From assembly GCA_016748015.1 (NCBI GenBank), contig JAAOMT010000128.1, positions 1,697,770 through 1,761,769 on the forward strand: DNA of 64,000 nt, in the 5' to 3' direction. The notes under the pieces are model-generated. The model did no database searches. It saw only the letters and a list, made by a program, of their open reading frames with translations, and was not told the DNA's origin. Of the stretch, positions 10,604 through 21,639 are shown piece by piece. This DNA comes from Geosiphon pyriformis. Its lineage: Eukaryota; Glomeromycota; Glomeromycetes; Archaeosporales; Geosiphonaceae. Position 1 is the stretch's first letter. Every line of letters begins with the position of its first letter. The position numbers were made by a program, and so were the translations under genes.

Positions 10604-12700
10604 ATATAATCCAGCAGAGAATCAACACTAATAGCAACCATACAAAACAGTAGCAGAATCAGAAAAAATAGGGACAAACCATTTGGAATTTGTGAAATTA
10701 TTATTCTAATATTACAAAAATCATCTTAGATTAACAGATAATAGTTGGCCAACAGAATCAGCTTTTAATTATTACATTAATAAAAAAATCACATACTACT
10801 TAAGAGATTAAAGAAATTCAGAATCTGCTTTTAACAATTTTTTTAGTGAATTACTTCAAAACACCACACTTCTACAAAACTATCTATTCATATCACTAAT
10901 TACAAAAATAAACAGAGAGATTGAAAAATACATTAAACAAAAGTTTCCTATTACCTTTGTTGACAAAGAAAAAGAAAGATTGTAAACACCAACAGGAACT
11001 TCAAAGCAGATACAACCATCTATCTAAAAAAAACTTAGAGTCAAATTACCAATTAACTTATCATATTATCATATACCTAGAAGTACTATCAACATAGCAT
11101 CAACAAGCATGTTTACATTAAATGTGAAAACACCATTAGCCAGAATTTTATTTTAGAATAAACAGAAAAAAGCAAAACTACTAAGAACATATGGTGAATA
11201 TTTTAAAAAATTTAATTTGAGATCCACAATGCTATTAAGACTTTAATTATCACTATTACCACCAGATTTTGGAGCTACCAGTTCTTGGAAATTAACAGAT
11301 CCTAAAGAAAAAAAAAATAGCAATCAAGGAATTAATGCTTAAAATCAATTCTAGAAAACCCAGAAATTTAAACTCCAATTGTTTAAGCTCAGCAAAACCT
11401 GAACAATCTAAACCCCACTCTTATTTTTTCTCAAGACTTACCTCTAGTAAATGTAATTAATTCATTACCAATTATTACATAATCACAGCTGTAGTTCTAA
11501 CCTTAGCAGCAATCACAACCACTTTAACAACAACTACTTTAATAACAACCACAAATTATACTAATGGCATATACACCAATCACCAAATTAAAAAAATTCA
11601 CCAGTAAAGAGAATGATACTTAAGCTTAACTAAACAATATTGCCAAAGCAATTACAGTTAATAATTGGGATGATATCAAAGCCTTTTAAGCAATCTTATA
11701 TTTTTTACAAGATACTGCTAATTCATAGTATTAAAGCTTGACACAAAAACTTCAAAATTTTAACAATTTTAAGGTTGAATTTTTAAGGTATTTTAGTAAT
11801 AATAATAGCATTAATCAATTGACAAATACCTTTACTATTATCAAACAAAAAAAGACTAAAGTTGTTACTATATACTTGAAATGTTTTTATTGCAATCTAT
11901 GTCAAATCTAAGTTATTAATACTGATTATTTTACAGAAGCACAAATCTTGAATCAGTTTATTTGTGGATTATGCAATAGTATTCTACAATACATACACCT
12001 ATTACATCCAGCCAACTTTCAAGTTGCAGTTACTCATGCCAGAGACTTTGAATCAGCTAAACTAAAAGCCAATTACATTTAAGCCATAAATCTAATAATG
12101 AATAGATCATCTGACTTGGACTTGAAATTAAAACAATTCAGCAACTCAATTAATTAAAAATTGAAAGAATATTTAGGTAACAATTAGGCTATTTATCAAC
12201 TTCCACAATAGCATAATAATTAAGAAAGCTTTAATTAACTCCAAAATTAGTCGCATTTATTCTCATCAAATTAGTAATAACAGCAAAAAACACACATCTG
12301 TTATTACTATGGCAAATAAAAACATATAAAAATAGATTGCCAATTAAGATTAACCAACCAATGACTAAGAAATTAATATTAAAACCCTAATCCCTGGTTT
12401 CAAAACCCGAATTATTTTCCAAATCAAAAATCAATATTAACTCCATTATCTACAAATGATATAACAACCAATATACACACCTCCAATCTATCAAACCTTA
12501 GTTTCAGTTATTTATCAACTACAGTTATAAGTAATTTATCAACCCCAACTTATTCCAATACTACCATAAAACCCAGCTTAAATGTTATCTGAAAACCAAA
12601 AACTGAGAATTATACATATATAGCAAAACTGAAAATTGGTAATAGTAATGTATCAACTGATCTCCAGTTCATTAAATTAGCCATTAGAATTCTACCAGTG
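10604..12700 (+). pseudogene. gag of element B1, degraded
   Basis: The region is colinear with gag of B2 (61990-64000): an N-terminal part with ESAFNYYINKKI-like residues (about 10755-10800), a Pro/Asn-rich linker, and the capsid-like retrotransposon gag part around 11570-12090. A Gln/Pro/Tyr-rich tail is at about 12400-12560. Stops, mostly at Gln or Trp positions, occur throughout. The zinc knuckle expected near 12300 is only partly recognisable (CYYYGK-like). The gene would encode the particle protein; here it is non-functional. Confidence 0.75.
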
Positions 12701-12704
12701 GAGT

Positions 12705-13337
12705 TTGGATACTGAGTACAACCAAAATCTGAATTTTCAGAACTATTTAAGTCTTCTGGTTATCTCAAAAGATGTTCAATTTAACAAACTGGAAACTAAT
12801 CAGAAACAAACACTTACCAACAATATTTTATTTGCAACTGTTACAGAAAATAAATCTCTTGTCATAATATTCTCTTTTGAAATAAAAATTCGATTAAAAA
12901 CACCATTATTCAGTAGAGCCATCTTAAATACCAAACTCATTATCACAATATATACTGATACCAAAGTTAATAGCCAGTTCATTAAACTGATTCTCAATAG
13001 TGAATTAGCAGACAGTATTATTACATGACAATTTATAGACCAATTAGGTTACTAAGTTGATTATGCTGCTAGTACCAGAATTATCACAGCCAATAGAGTG
13101 ACTAAAACCTCTATTGATAAGATTAATGACTTCTCATTTAAAGTCAATAGTATTGTTGTGTCCATAAAGATTCTTGTTATGGAAGCCACACAGTATCAAG
13201 TATTAGTTAATAATGACTGGCTATCTAAGACCAATGCCATCTTTAACTGGACCACACAAGAGCTCCAGCTCTGTCAAGATAGTCAACAAATTTGGGTACC
13301 TGCCACTTGCAGCCATTTTAGAACAAATACCACTTAA
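12705..13337 (+). pseudogene. Retropepsin-like protease of element B1, degraded
   Basis: Two open stretches (12705-13028 and 13098-13337) in the same frame encode an aspartic-protease fold. The catalytic Asp-Ser-Gly is replaced by LILNSEL (about 12985-13005), so both the catalytic Asp and the Gly are changed. The flap side and the C-terminal YQVLVNNDWLSKTNA motif are well kept. The equivalent in element C has ILDSG. TGA and TAA interrupt the middle. Confidence 0.75.
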
Positions 13338-15240
13338 CTACTATGATTAATTGAATTTGAAGAGAAAAAAAAAACCTACCTAAAAAGCTTACCAAATTTT
13401 GTGGGCCAAAGATGAACATAATAAACTATTACTACTCCAAGATTGAAACAACAAAGGGAAGAAAACAAACTTGAAAAAATCACTATTACAAAAAAAATAA
13501 CTAGTAGATAAGAAAGATTATACTCAGTAAATACAAAAAAAAAATCACCATACATTTCACTTAAATACAAGAGCTGCAAAAAAAAGTTGTTTTCCATAAG
13601 AGCATAGATTACACTAGATAAAAACTACTGAATATGCACACACTACTACTATAAATTATGTCACAAAAAACACTATGGTTATTCCAAATGGCAAGACAAA
13701 TGAGACAATGAACTATATCTTACTTGTGAGGAACAGTTACTTAATAAAGGAATATGAAATAACATTTCTGGTTAAGAAAAAACATATAATGTCTTGTGTC
13801 AATACATGGTCTTTATAAGTAATTGGATTAGCAAAGAAATGTTTTTTAATGCCACATGAAACCATGTTTTGTTATGTTTAGACAGCTACCCACATGATGA
13901 AAATGAGATCTGGAGAATGACAAGTACCAAAATTAAAAGTGCATTGTCCAGTAAAATATTAAAGATTAAAAATAATCCACCAGAACTAGTGGAGACTTTT
14001 CTTATTTCCAATCCCAATACTTTTCTTAACATTGAAGCTGGTCCAGAAAAATTTCATAAACATTACCAGAATTTAGTACCTACTAGACAAAAACAAGAGC
14101 AATGTTTAGAACAACTAAACATCTGATTATGTGACTATTGTTTAATATTATGTAACTTTTAGTATTGCAATAATTATAACTTTATTTACAATCTACTATC
14201 TTACATAATTTATACAATTCCAGAAGAGGAAAAACCAATCAACAACTACAAAACAGAATTAGAATTGCTATTTGATCACGATTTAAACTCCAACAATGAA
14301 AATAATAACAATGATTTTAGTTCTATTCAAAATAGCAATAACAACAATAACAATTTAAATTCCAATTTAAACTCAAAACAATATATTGCACTCTCTGATT
14401 TTTCCAAGAAGCAAAAACTCAGATGGTTTAGTAATAACAATAAAAATATTATGCCCAAACACATACATAATACCAATGCAGAATTTGATTTGAAATATTT
14501 AAGAAAAAATGCCATCAAATTGGAACCATATTGATACACCTATATTAATCTGAAAATAGCACTGGAAATTTTGGCAACTATAATGGTATAGCTAGCATTT
14601 AGAAGTAGTTTAGCAAAAAAAGAAATCAACATCAAAGGAAGAATAATTAGTACAGGATATATAAGAAATATCATTGTAATGTTACAAAATAATTCAGAAA
14701 AACCATATATCATTAAATCAAATAAAAAGATAAAATAAGCAATATTTCTACTGTTGATTAAAATAGCTTAGTTAGTGTCAATAGAAAATAGAGAGAAATT
14801 AGGAATTACAGTTAAAGAAAAAAATAAATTTGGATCAATAGATAGAATAGATATATCAGTCAATATAGCAGAAAAAAAATCATTAATAAGGGAGAAATTA
14901 TTTCCACTTATCAATCAGTTTCTATTTTACTATATAATTAGTACATATTAGTAATAGAAAAAAAAGTAAAAAATCAGCCCCAAATTTTTGAAGCAGAACC
15001 AACTATTTGTAAATCAGAAGAAATTGGAATTACCAATCTCTATATACTAGCCAAAAACCATAAACACATCAAAATTTTTATCTATAACACAACTAGAGAC
15101 ATTATTGAAATACTGAACAGAACTACTATTAGATATTTAAGCACTAAAGTTAAGAGTTAACCACCAAACACCATTTCAGATATTTCACAATGCAAATATG
15201 TGGATATTACATCATAAACCATATACAGACAAGAAGAATA
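13338..15240 (+). pseudogene. Protease-RT linker of element B1, degraded, with Asn-rich segment
   Basis: No known domain is visible. The stretch contains short open segments, including 13869-14126 and an Asn-rich run at 14265-14534 (NSNNNNNNLNSNLNS-like). Its position between protease and RT and its partial resemblance to element D around 4740-5010 suggest it belongs to the pol polyprotein linker. A Cys/His cluster (about 13640-13700, HTHYYYKLCHK-like) may be a relic of a zinc motif, but this is weak. Confidence 0.5.
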
Positions 15241-16230
15241 ATATTTGCTCCAACTAAAACAATTGAAACAAATAAACTTGGAAAACTTAAACTCATTCCA
15301 ACAAATACAGTTCAAGATATTGGTTAACAATTTCACTAATATATTTGCCAATAAAAATGAATTTGGCAAAACTGATATTATTCAACATCAAATTAAGACT
15401 GAAAATACTATACCAATTAAACAATAAGCATACCAAGTACTACTAGCCAGCCATAAAATAATCTGACAAGAAATCAACTAAATTTTGAATAATGAATTAA
15501 TTCAATCATTAAAAAGTCCATGATCATTACCAGTAATACTAGTCTGTAAAAAAAATAGAAAAATTCACTTTTGTGTGAATTATAAAAAACTCAATAGTGT
15601 TACTTATGAAGACAGCTATATAACTCCATGGATTCAAAAATTATTTGATGCTTTTGGAGGAAAAAAATGATTTTCAACATTAAATCTAAACAATGGTTAC
15701 TGGCAAGTAGTTATGAAACTGAAAGACAAAAAGAAAACTATGTTCACCACAAGAGAAAAGAATTTTGAATTTAAAGTAATGCAATTTGGTTTAATTAATA
15801 CACCAGCTATCTTCCAATGACTTATGAAAATTGTTTATACTGAACTACTATGGAAATCAGTAGTTGTTTATTTTGATAACACCAACATATTCTTAAAGAC
15901 ATTTAATGATTATTTTTATTATTTACAGCAAGTATTCAAAAGACTAAGATGAGCAAAGCTAAAGTTAAATGCCACCAAATGCTTCTTCAGCAAAACAGAA
16001 CTGAAATTTTTGGAACATTTTATAAGTAAAGACAGTATTAAAATGAATTCAGACAAAATTAAAATTGTTAAGAACTTTTTAGTACCAACAAATCTCACTG
16101 AATTAAGAGCATTTTTGGAATTTGCTGAATACTACTACTGCTTTATTCAAAACTTCTCCAAACTAACTCAAACACTCTATCAGCTCCAAACCAAGAATAT
16201 GAAATATGAATAAATGGAAGCTTAGCAAAA
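15240..16230 (+). pseudogene. Reverse transcriptase of element B1, degraded
   Basis: The RT core is readable through several stops: a VNYKKLNSVT block (about 15575), the STLNLNNGYWQV block (motif A, about 15677), QFGLINTPAIFQ (about 15783), and YFDN (about 15870-15880) where Tyr-x-Asp-Asp is expected. FLEHFISKD and the thumb region end near 16210. TGG-to-TGA changes account for at least three stops (after GGKK, after AIFQ, before AKL). The Asp-to-Asn change at the active site would abolish polymerisation. Confidence 0.88.
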
Positions 16231-16690
16231 AGCTTTCAACATTTTAAGGAGAAAGCTTATTCAAGTCCCAGTACTAATCTATTCAAATTACAGCAAGCTA
16301 TTCATTATTACCATTAATGCATCTGGCCAAACATTGGGAGCCATATTATTTTAGAAAGAACCAGATAGACAAAAACATCCAGTAGTATATGCCAGCTGAA
16401 ACTTGAATTCAGCAGAAAAAAACTATGGAACATCAACACTAGAACACTTAACTATCTATTGAATAGTCATCAAATAGAAAGAGTATTTAAGTCAAAAGTA
16501 TAAAATATACACAAATTACAAAGGATTAACATTAATTTAGAAACAAGAATTTGGAGATAATTACTATGCTAGATAAAAAATAGAACTTTTGTCATTCAAA
16601 TATATAGTATATTATAAAAAGAGAAAAGAAAACAAAAATGTTGACAGTCTGTTATAAATAAAACAAATTTAAGAACATTTCAAACCCAAA
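16231..16690 (+). pseudogene. RNase H of element B1, degraded
   Basis: The segment follows RT without a gap. It shows ITINASGQTLGAIL (first Asp of TDASG changed to Asn, about 16310-16345), SAEKNYGTSTLEHL (motif with Glu, about 16410-16450) and a later NVDSLL block (about 16640). TAG and TGA interrupt it. Confidence 0.8.
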
Positions 16691-16829
16691 AATATAACAA
16701 AAAATGAATACAAAAAAATATCAACAATTTCAATATTATATTAATACTTAACAGTTCAAAGAGAAATTATCTTAAAAAAAACAAAACAACATAAAACAAC
16801 AGTTAAAATATTTTATTACTTACCAAAAT

Positions 16830-18084
16830 ATACTATATTAGAAAAACAAAAAGAATTCAGATCAACCATTCAGAGTAATTACAAAACCAGAAAAAAAAAC
16901 AATACTATACAGCATACACTTAGATTTGATAGCAGAATATTTTCATAAAAAAGCAACCATAGAAAAAACCAGAAAAAAATATTATTGGTCATTAATGTAT
17001 CCAAACATCATTCAATACATCCAAAATTGTGATGTTTGTCAAAGAAAAGAAGAAACAAAATCCAGTAAACCACTAAGACCCATTAGAATGGAACAACCAT
17101 TTAATAAAATTGGAATTAACTTAGTAGAACCATTAACAATAACCAGCAAAGGCAATTAGTATATAACAGTAACCATGGACTATTTTACAAAATAGCCAGA
17201 GGCAAAAACAATTCAAAGAGCAAATGCAAAATCTGTAGCTGAATTCATTTACCAAGATCTGATTTGTTGACACAGATGTCCAAAAAAATTTTTATCAAAT
17301 CAAAGAACACATTTTGTAAACAGAACATTAACAGAATTAAGCCAAAGATTTGGAATTAAAAAACTATTATCATCATCATATCATCCACAAACAAATGGTT
17401 TAGTAAAAAGATTTAACAAAACATTATATAAAACAATAGCCAAAATTAGTCAAAAAAACCAAGATAAATAAGATTTGGTTATATCATCAGTACTATTTAC
17501 TTATCAAACAATAAAGCAAGATACTACACAAGCAACACCATTTAAACTTGTTTATAGTAGAACAACAACATTACTAGTTAAGATAAATATTAACACATAT
17601 TTAATAGAACCAATAACAAAAGCCAATTTTTAAAGAACATTGCTAAAAAAAACATATGAATTAATAAAAACATTAGAAAATAAAAGACAAAAAGCAGCTA
17701 ATAATATTTAAAAATCACAAGTAAAACAAAAAAATTACATGATAACTAGTTATCAGATAAACCAGTAAATTCAGGATTAAAAACAAAGTACTATTATATT
17801 ATATCAAAACAGAAAAACAATGGAGTAAAAAATTTAATCCCAAATAGAACAGACCATTTTACATAGAAGAAATTTTAGGAAATGAAGCTTATAAATTAAG
17901 ATAGAACAACAAAATTTTAACCAAAGCAGCATATAGTGATTGATTAAAACCATACCATAATATAATATTATTATTGACCAGTAATAATTCACAACTGGAA
18001 ATACACCAAATACTAATCCAACCAGATGAATTTTTACGAGATCTAAAACCAATCATAATCATTAATACAAACATGTTAAATTGA
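16830..18084 (+). pseudogene. Integrase of element B1, degraded
   Basis: The zinc-binding N-terminus is visible with AEYFHKKATIEKT and CDVCQRKEE (about 16930-17050, inside an open stretch 16926-17159). The first catalytic Asp is kept in MDYFTK. The second is Asn in LSNQRTHF and the Glu is Lys in LVKRFN. The C-terminal part is recognisable to the TGA at 18082-18084, which aligns with the integrase stop of elements A and E. TAG replaces Trp in the TKWPEA motif. Confidence 0.87.
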
Positions 18085-18138
18085 TCAAACAAAATAATAT
18101 ATAAAGACACAGTATACACAACAAAAGCAACAATAAAA

Positions 18139-18770
18139 ATGAAAATTACTGATGACATTTACTCACTTGCACAACAACTATTCCAACTGATTTAACAACA
18201 GAACATGGAAATTACAATCAACCAATAAACCATTTAGTACAAAAAAAATAAAAAGAAAACCCAATACAAGATGCACAGAAAACTAGAAAACACCATAGAC
18301 AAAATAATAACAAAAGTAAAGTTGTTAATAAAAATTCAGACATAACTGTATTATATCAAGAATTAATGAAAAAAACTTGGAATTGATAAATATAACAATT
18401 TCTAAGAAACTTTTGTTATTATCACTTAGAACAAAACCTGAATATTCAGAACTTGTACACTGACAAAACAAAACAGTTATTCAACACAACAATATTACAA
18501 CAACTTGAACAATTTGTGGAGAAGAGCAATTTGTTTATACAAATCAAAGCCATATATTGGTTATATACAGAATTTCAAAATTGACCAACAATACTACTTA
18601 ATCCAGTAATAGATACAGTTACCATCAACCAATTGGGAAAAATAACCAATGTCCAATTTGAAAAATTACAGATCAAAATAACTTAAGTAATTCTCAAAAA
18701 AAAAGTTCAAGAGTTAATCAAAGATGAAGAGTTAGGAGATATAAGAGATTTTGACAGAGCTCAATATTAA
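18139..18770 (+). pseudogene. ORF3 of element B1, degraded
   Basis: It starts at ATG 18139 (MKITDDIYSLAQQLFQ), 54 bp after the integrase stop, and ends at TAA 18768-18770 after AQY. It aligns with ORF3 of A and E: Gln-rich N-terminus, the TINQLGKITN motif (TINSIG in A, about 18625-18650), and the common ending with GAQ or RAQ. Several stops and at least one indel break it. Function unknown. Confidence 0.7.
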
Positions 18771-18782
18771 AAAAAAAAATAA

Positions 18783-19615
18783 TGTTACTCATAAAATATA
18801 TAAATTATATATTAGTACATAAATTAGCCAATCAAAATAAACATAGTAAAAAGTAGAATTCCAGAATTCTTTTTAGAAGAATTGCAGAATTTCTGAATTA
18901 CAGAATTCCCATATGAGGAATTACAGAATTTCTGACTAGAGAATTAAAAAATTCAAAGAATCTTATATAATAAAATTCATGTATATATAGAGATAGTATT
19001 AAAAACAGAAAAAAAAATCCTTAAGTTTTAAAACCCCAGTTCTAATTTCAGACCCATTTTTTTATATGATAGTATTCTATAACTTAAAGTAAAAATATCA
19101 AATATCAATAAAATATGTATTAAAATATTGCAATCTATCTTTCAACTATTAACAATTTATGTTAATAATTGTTAATATTTAATCATATTTAACCAATAGC
19201 TCTTGATCATGACTATTGATAAAATACTAATTCTTTTTTGCCTTGACTTATTTCTTTATTTTATTTTTTTTCTTTGTTTTGTTTATTATTTACTAATTGA
19301 TTAAAAATTAATACATAGAATTACTGATATTAAAAAGACTAGTAAAAAACCTGTAAAACAAGAGTAAAAAACTTATTATTGAAGATAGCTTACCAAAAGG
19401 ATTATCAACCACTATGCTAAAAAAAATATTTGACAGAATTGTGATTCTGGGAAGCTATAGAGAAAAAATACTTAAATCTCTGTTTATTATACAAAAAACT
19501 TAACAAAGATCTTTAAATTATGAAAACCTTCAGATATTACCAATCATATTAACCATTAAGCACTAAGTTATAGGTTTGTTATTTGTATTAACACCTCAAA
19601 TAATTATCTATAACA
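18783..19615 (+). repeat. 3' LTR of element B1 (833 bp)
   Basis: It begins TGTTACTCAT after an A-rich run (18768-18782) that would be the plus-strand primer site, and ends TATAACA. The 3' flank is TTGG (19616-19619), followed at once by the continuation of integrase D. It aligns with the 5' LTR over its length, with mostly C/T and A/G differences and a shorter GAATTCC array (about 18857-18945). Confidence 0.92.
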
Positions 19616-20820
19616 TTGGTATATTGGAAAAAAAACAAAAAATTACAATTATTTATATAAAACACTTTCAAGCTTAACAAAAAAATAGCATAACAACAAA
19701 CTACTATCAGTTATCAACAAATTTAAAGTTAGAAATAAAGTTTGGTTACATAAAATTAAGACTGAAAAACAATAAAGTAAAAAATTAGATTATAAATAAG
19801 ACAGATTATTTTATATAAAATTCTAAAAAATAGATTATATAAATTAAAACTTAATAACAAAGTTCTAAAAAAAGTTATACATAGTAACAAACTTAAATAT
19901 TATTATTCCAAAACCAATTCTAAACTCTTAATTTCACAAATTAGTACACAATTTTTCTTGTTTAGTTTTAAAAATATTTTTTAAAACTTTAAATTAATAG
20001 TTGTTATTGAATAAGTTCTAAATTTAAATATTTAAAATTTAATTTCTTCTATAATTATTTTTTATATTTTAGAAACAATTTTACAAAAACAAAACAAAAC
20101 AAAAACAAAACAAAAAAACAAACCAAAAATAACATAAAAACTTTACATATTAAAAATATTTTCATTTATTTATATTCTTATTAGTTATTATAAATATTTC
20201 TTAAAATATTCAACAATTATTTCAAAAATTAATATTAATTCTAAATTATTACTCGAATTATTTATAACTATTACTGAAAAACATATTAATTACATCCAAA
20301 CACAAATTTACAAAATTACTATCTTTATAGAAAAAATAAAAGAAGTTATTTTGAAATTTACTTATTAGAACTTTTAAACCAAGTTTTAAAAAAGAATTTA
20401 ATGTTCACATCTATTAATATTTTACCAAATACTACAATTTAACAAAAATTTTAACAGTGTTTTAATAAACAAAACAATAAATATCTTCTAATTTATAAAT
20501 ATTTCTATATTAGAAAAACACTTTACAAAAAAAACTAAAGCTTAAAACAGCAAACAATAAATTCAAGATAATAATTAGACTAATAAATACTTATTATAAA
20601 CTTAGAACAGTTTTTAGACTCTATAATCTATTTTATACTTGTAAAAACATTCTATAAAACCTAATTTTACAATTTTTAAAAATTTAATATATTAAAAAAC
20701 TTACAGAATTGAAATTTCAACAATTTTTAAACCAAATTTCTTCAATAATTTTGGATTATTATCTGGAAATTACAAACAATACTTAAACTTTAATAAAGCT
20801 TAATATTGAAAAAAAGATTA
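19616..20820 (+). mobile_element. Gypsy element D, part 3: integrase C-terminus and ORF3 remnant
   Basis: The first 330 bp encode a mutated integrase tail that aligns with element A (KVRNKVWLHKIKTEKQ, then a KLDYK-like block). From about 20070 to 20820 the sequence is a decayed ORF3 that ends near an AAGCTTAATATTGAAAAA stretch matching the AQY-stop and purine tract of the other elements. There are stops every few codons. Confidence 0.65.
20081..20127 (+). repeat. CAAAA/CAAAAA simple repeat
   Basis: A run of AAAAC and AAAAAC units within the ORF3 remnant of element D. Low-complexity sequence, probably slippage. Confidence 0.7.
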
Positions 20821-21639
20821 TATTATTAGTTAAAATTTGAGATAATAATTAACATAAAATTATTTTTATAATTTTTATTATTAATTAGTATAAATTATCA
20901 TTTTAATTTATTACTTATTATTTTATTAAATTATTCAAATTATCATTTAATTAATAACCTGATTTGTACAGAACACAAATATAATCAAATTATAATAATT
21001 AGATTATATAATATACTAAATTATATAACATTTAAAATTTACTAAAATAGTTAGTAATTTAACAAAATATTTAATAGTTTATCAAAATAATTTATGAATT
21101 TACAGCAATAATTTGTAGTTTAACAAAATGTATTTTTAGTTTGCTGAAATATTAAAAAAAAAGTATTAGATTATAAAATAGTATTATAATAAGTTGTATA
21201 AAAAAAACTTTTTTTATTAAAAAAGTGTATCTTAGTTTAAAATTTTTTTATTAGATATTAATTAAAACTCTTTTTTATACATATTAATTTCAATAAAACC
21301 TAATTTAAAAAACATAAAATTTTTAATAATTTTTGTTTTAAAATTAACTATTTTACTAATATTTTGAAATTGATTAGCTATTAATTTTAGTAACTTTTAG
21401 TAATTTTTAAGTTTATATCTAAAACAACTTTTTTAATATATTTTTTTATTTCTTTTTTTTAGTTTATTTTCTTTTTTTTTATATTATTAAGTAATTTATA
21501 ATCGAAATTTCTTGTAAAAAAGTTAACTTTTACAGCAAAATAACTACACATATTTTTTAAAAACTTACAAATGAAATTTTTTGTAAAAAAATTAACTTTT
21601 ACTACAAAATAATTATATAAATAATTGGCATAAAATTGG
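20821..21639. other. AT-rich tract, probable remains of the 3' LTR of element D
   Basis: The position directly after the ORF3 remnant and a TATTATTAG start suggest the 3' LTR, but I cannot define its right end. Between about 21035 and 21150 there are four loosely repeated units of the type AGTTTAACAAAATATTT, which would correspond to a U3 array. No gene is visible. Confidence 0.35.
21504..21612 (+). repeat. Pair of 40-bp direct repeats
   Basis: 21504-21543 and 21573-21612 are near-identical (GAAATTT-TTGTAAAAAA, then TTAACTTTTAC, then AAAATAA), 29 bp apart. An inverted relative lies beside the LINE-2 tail at about 41855-41900, so it is a dispersed sequence of unknown origin. Confidence 0.6.

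Larger units (their letters stand above)
9707..19615 (+). mobile_element. Full-length but dead Ty3/gypsy element B1 (9.9 kb) nested in element D
   Basis: Two LTRs (9707-10585, 18783-19615) bracket a primer binding site, gag, protease, RT, RNase H, integrase, ORF3 and an A-rich plus-strand priming region in Ty3/gypsy order. The insertion interrupts integrase D between RAYTLL and GILEN; the motif is contiguous in element A as RTYELMGTLEN. The target duplication reads TTAA on the left and TTGG on the right, explained by two G-to-A changes. Every ORF is broken by many stops, so B1 cannot encode its own proteins. Confidence 0.93.

Noticed and set aside
13640-13700. A zinc-finger protein gene within B1
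   Set aside because: The Cys/His cluster lies in the decayed pol linker, without an open frame around it; at most a relic.
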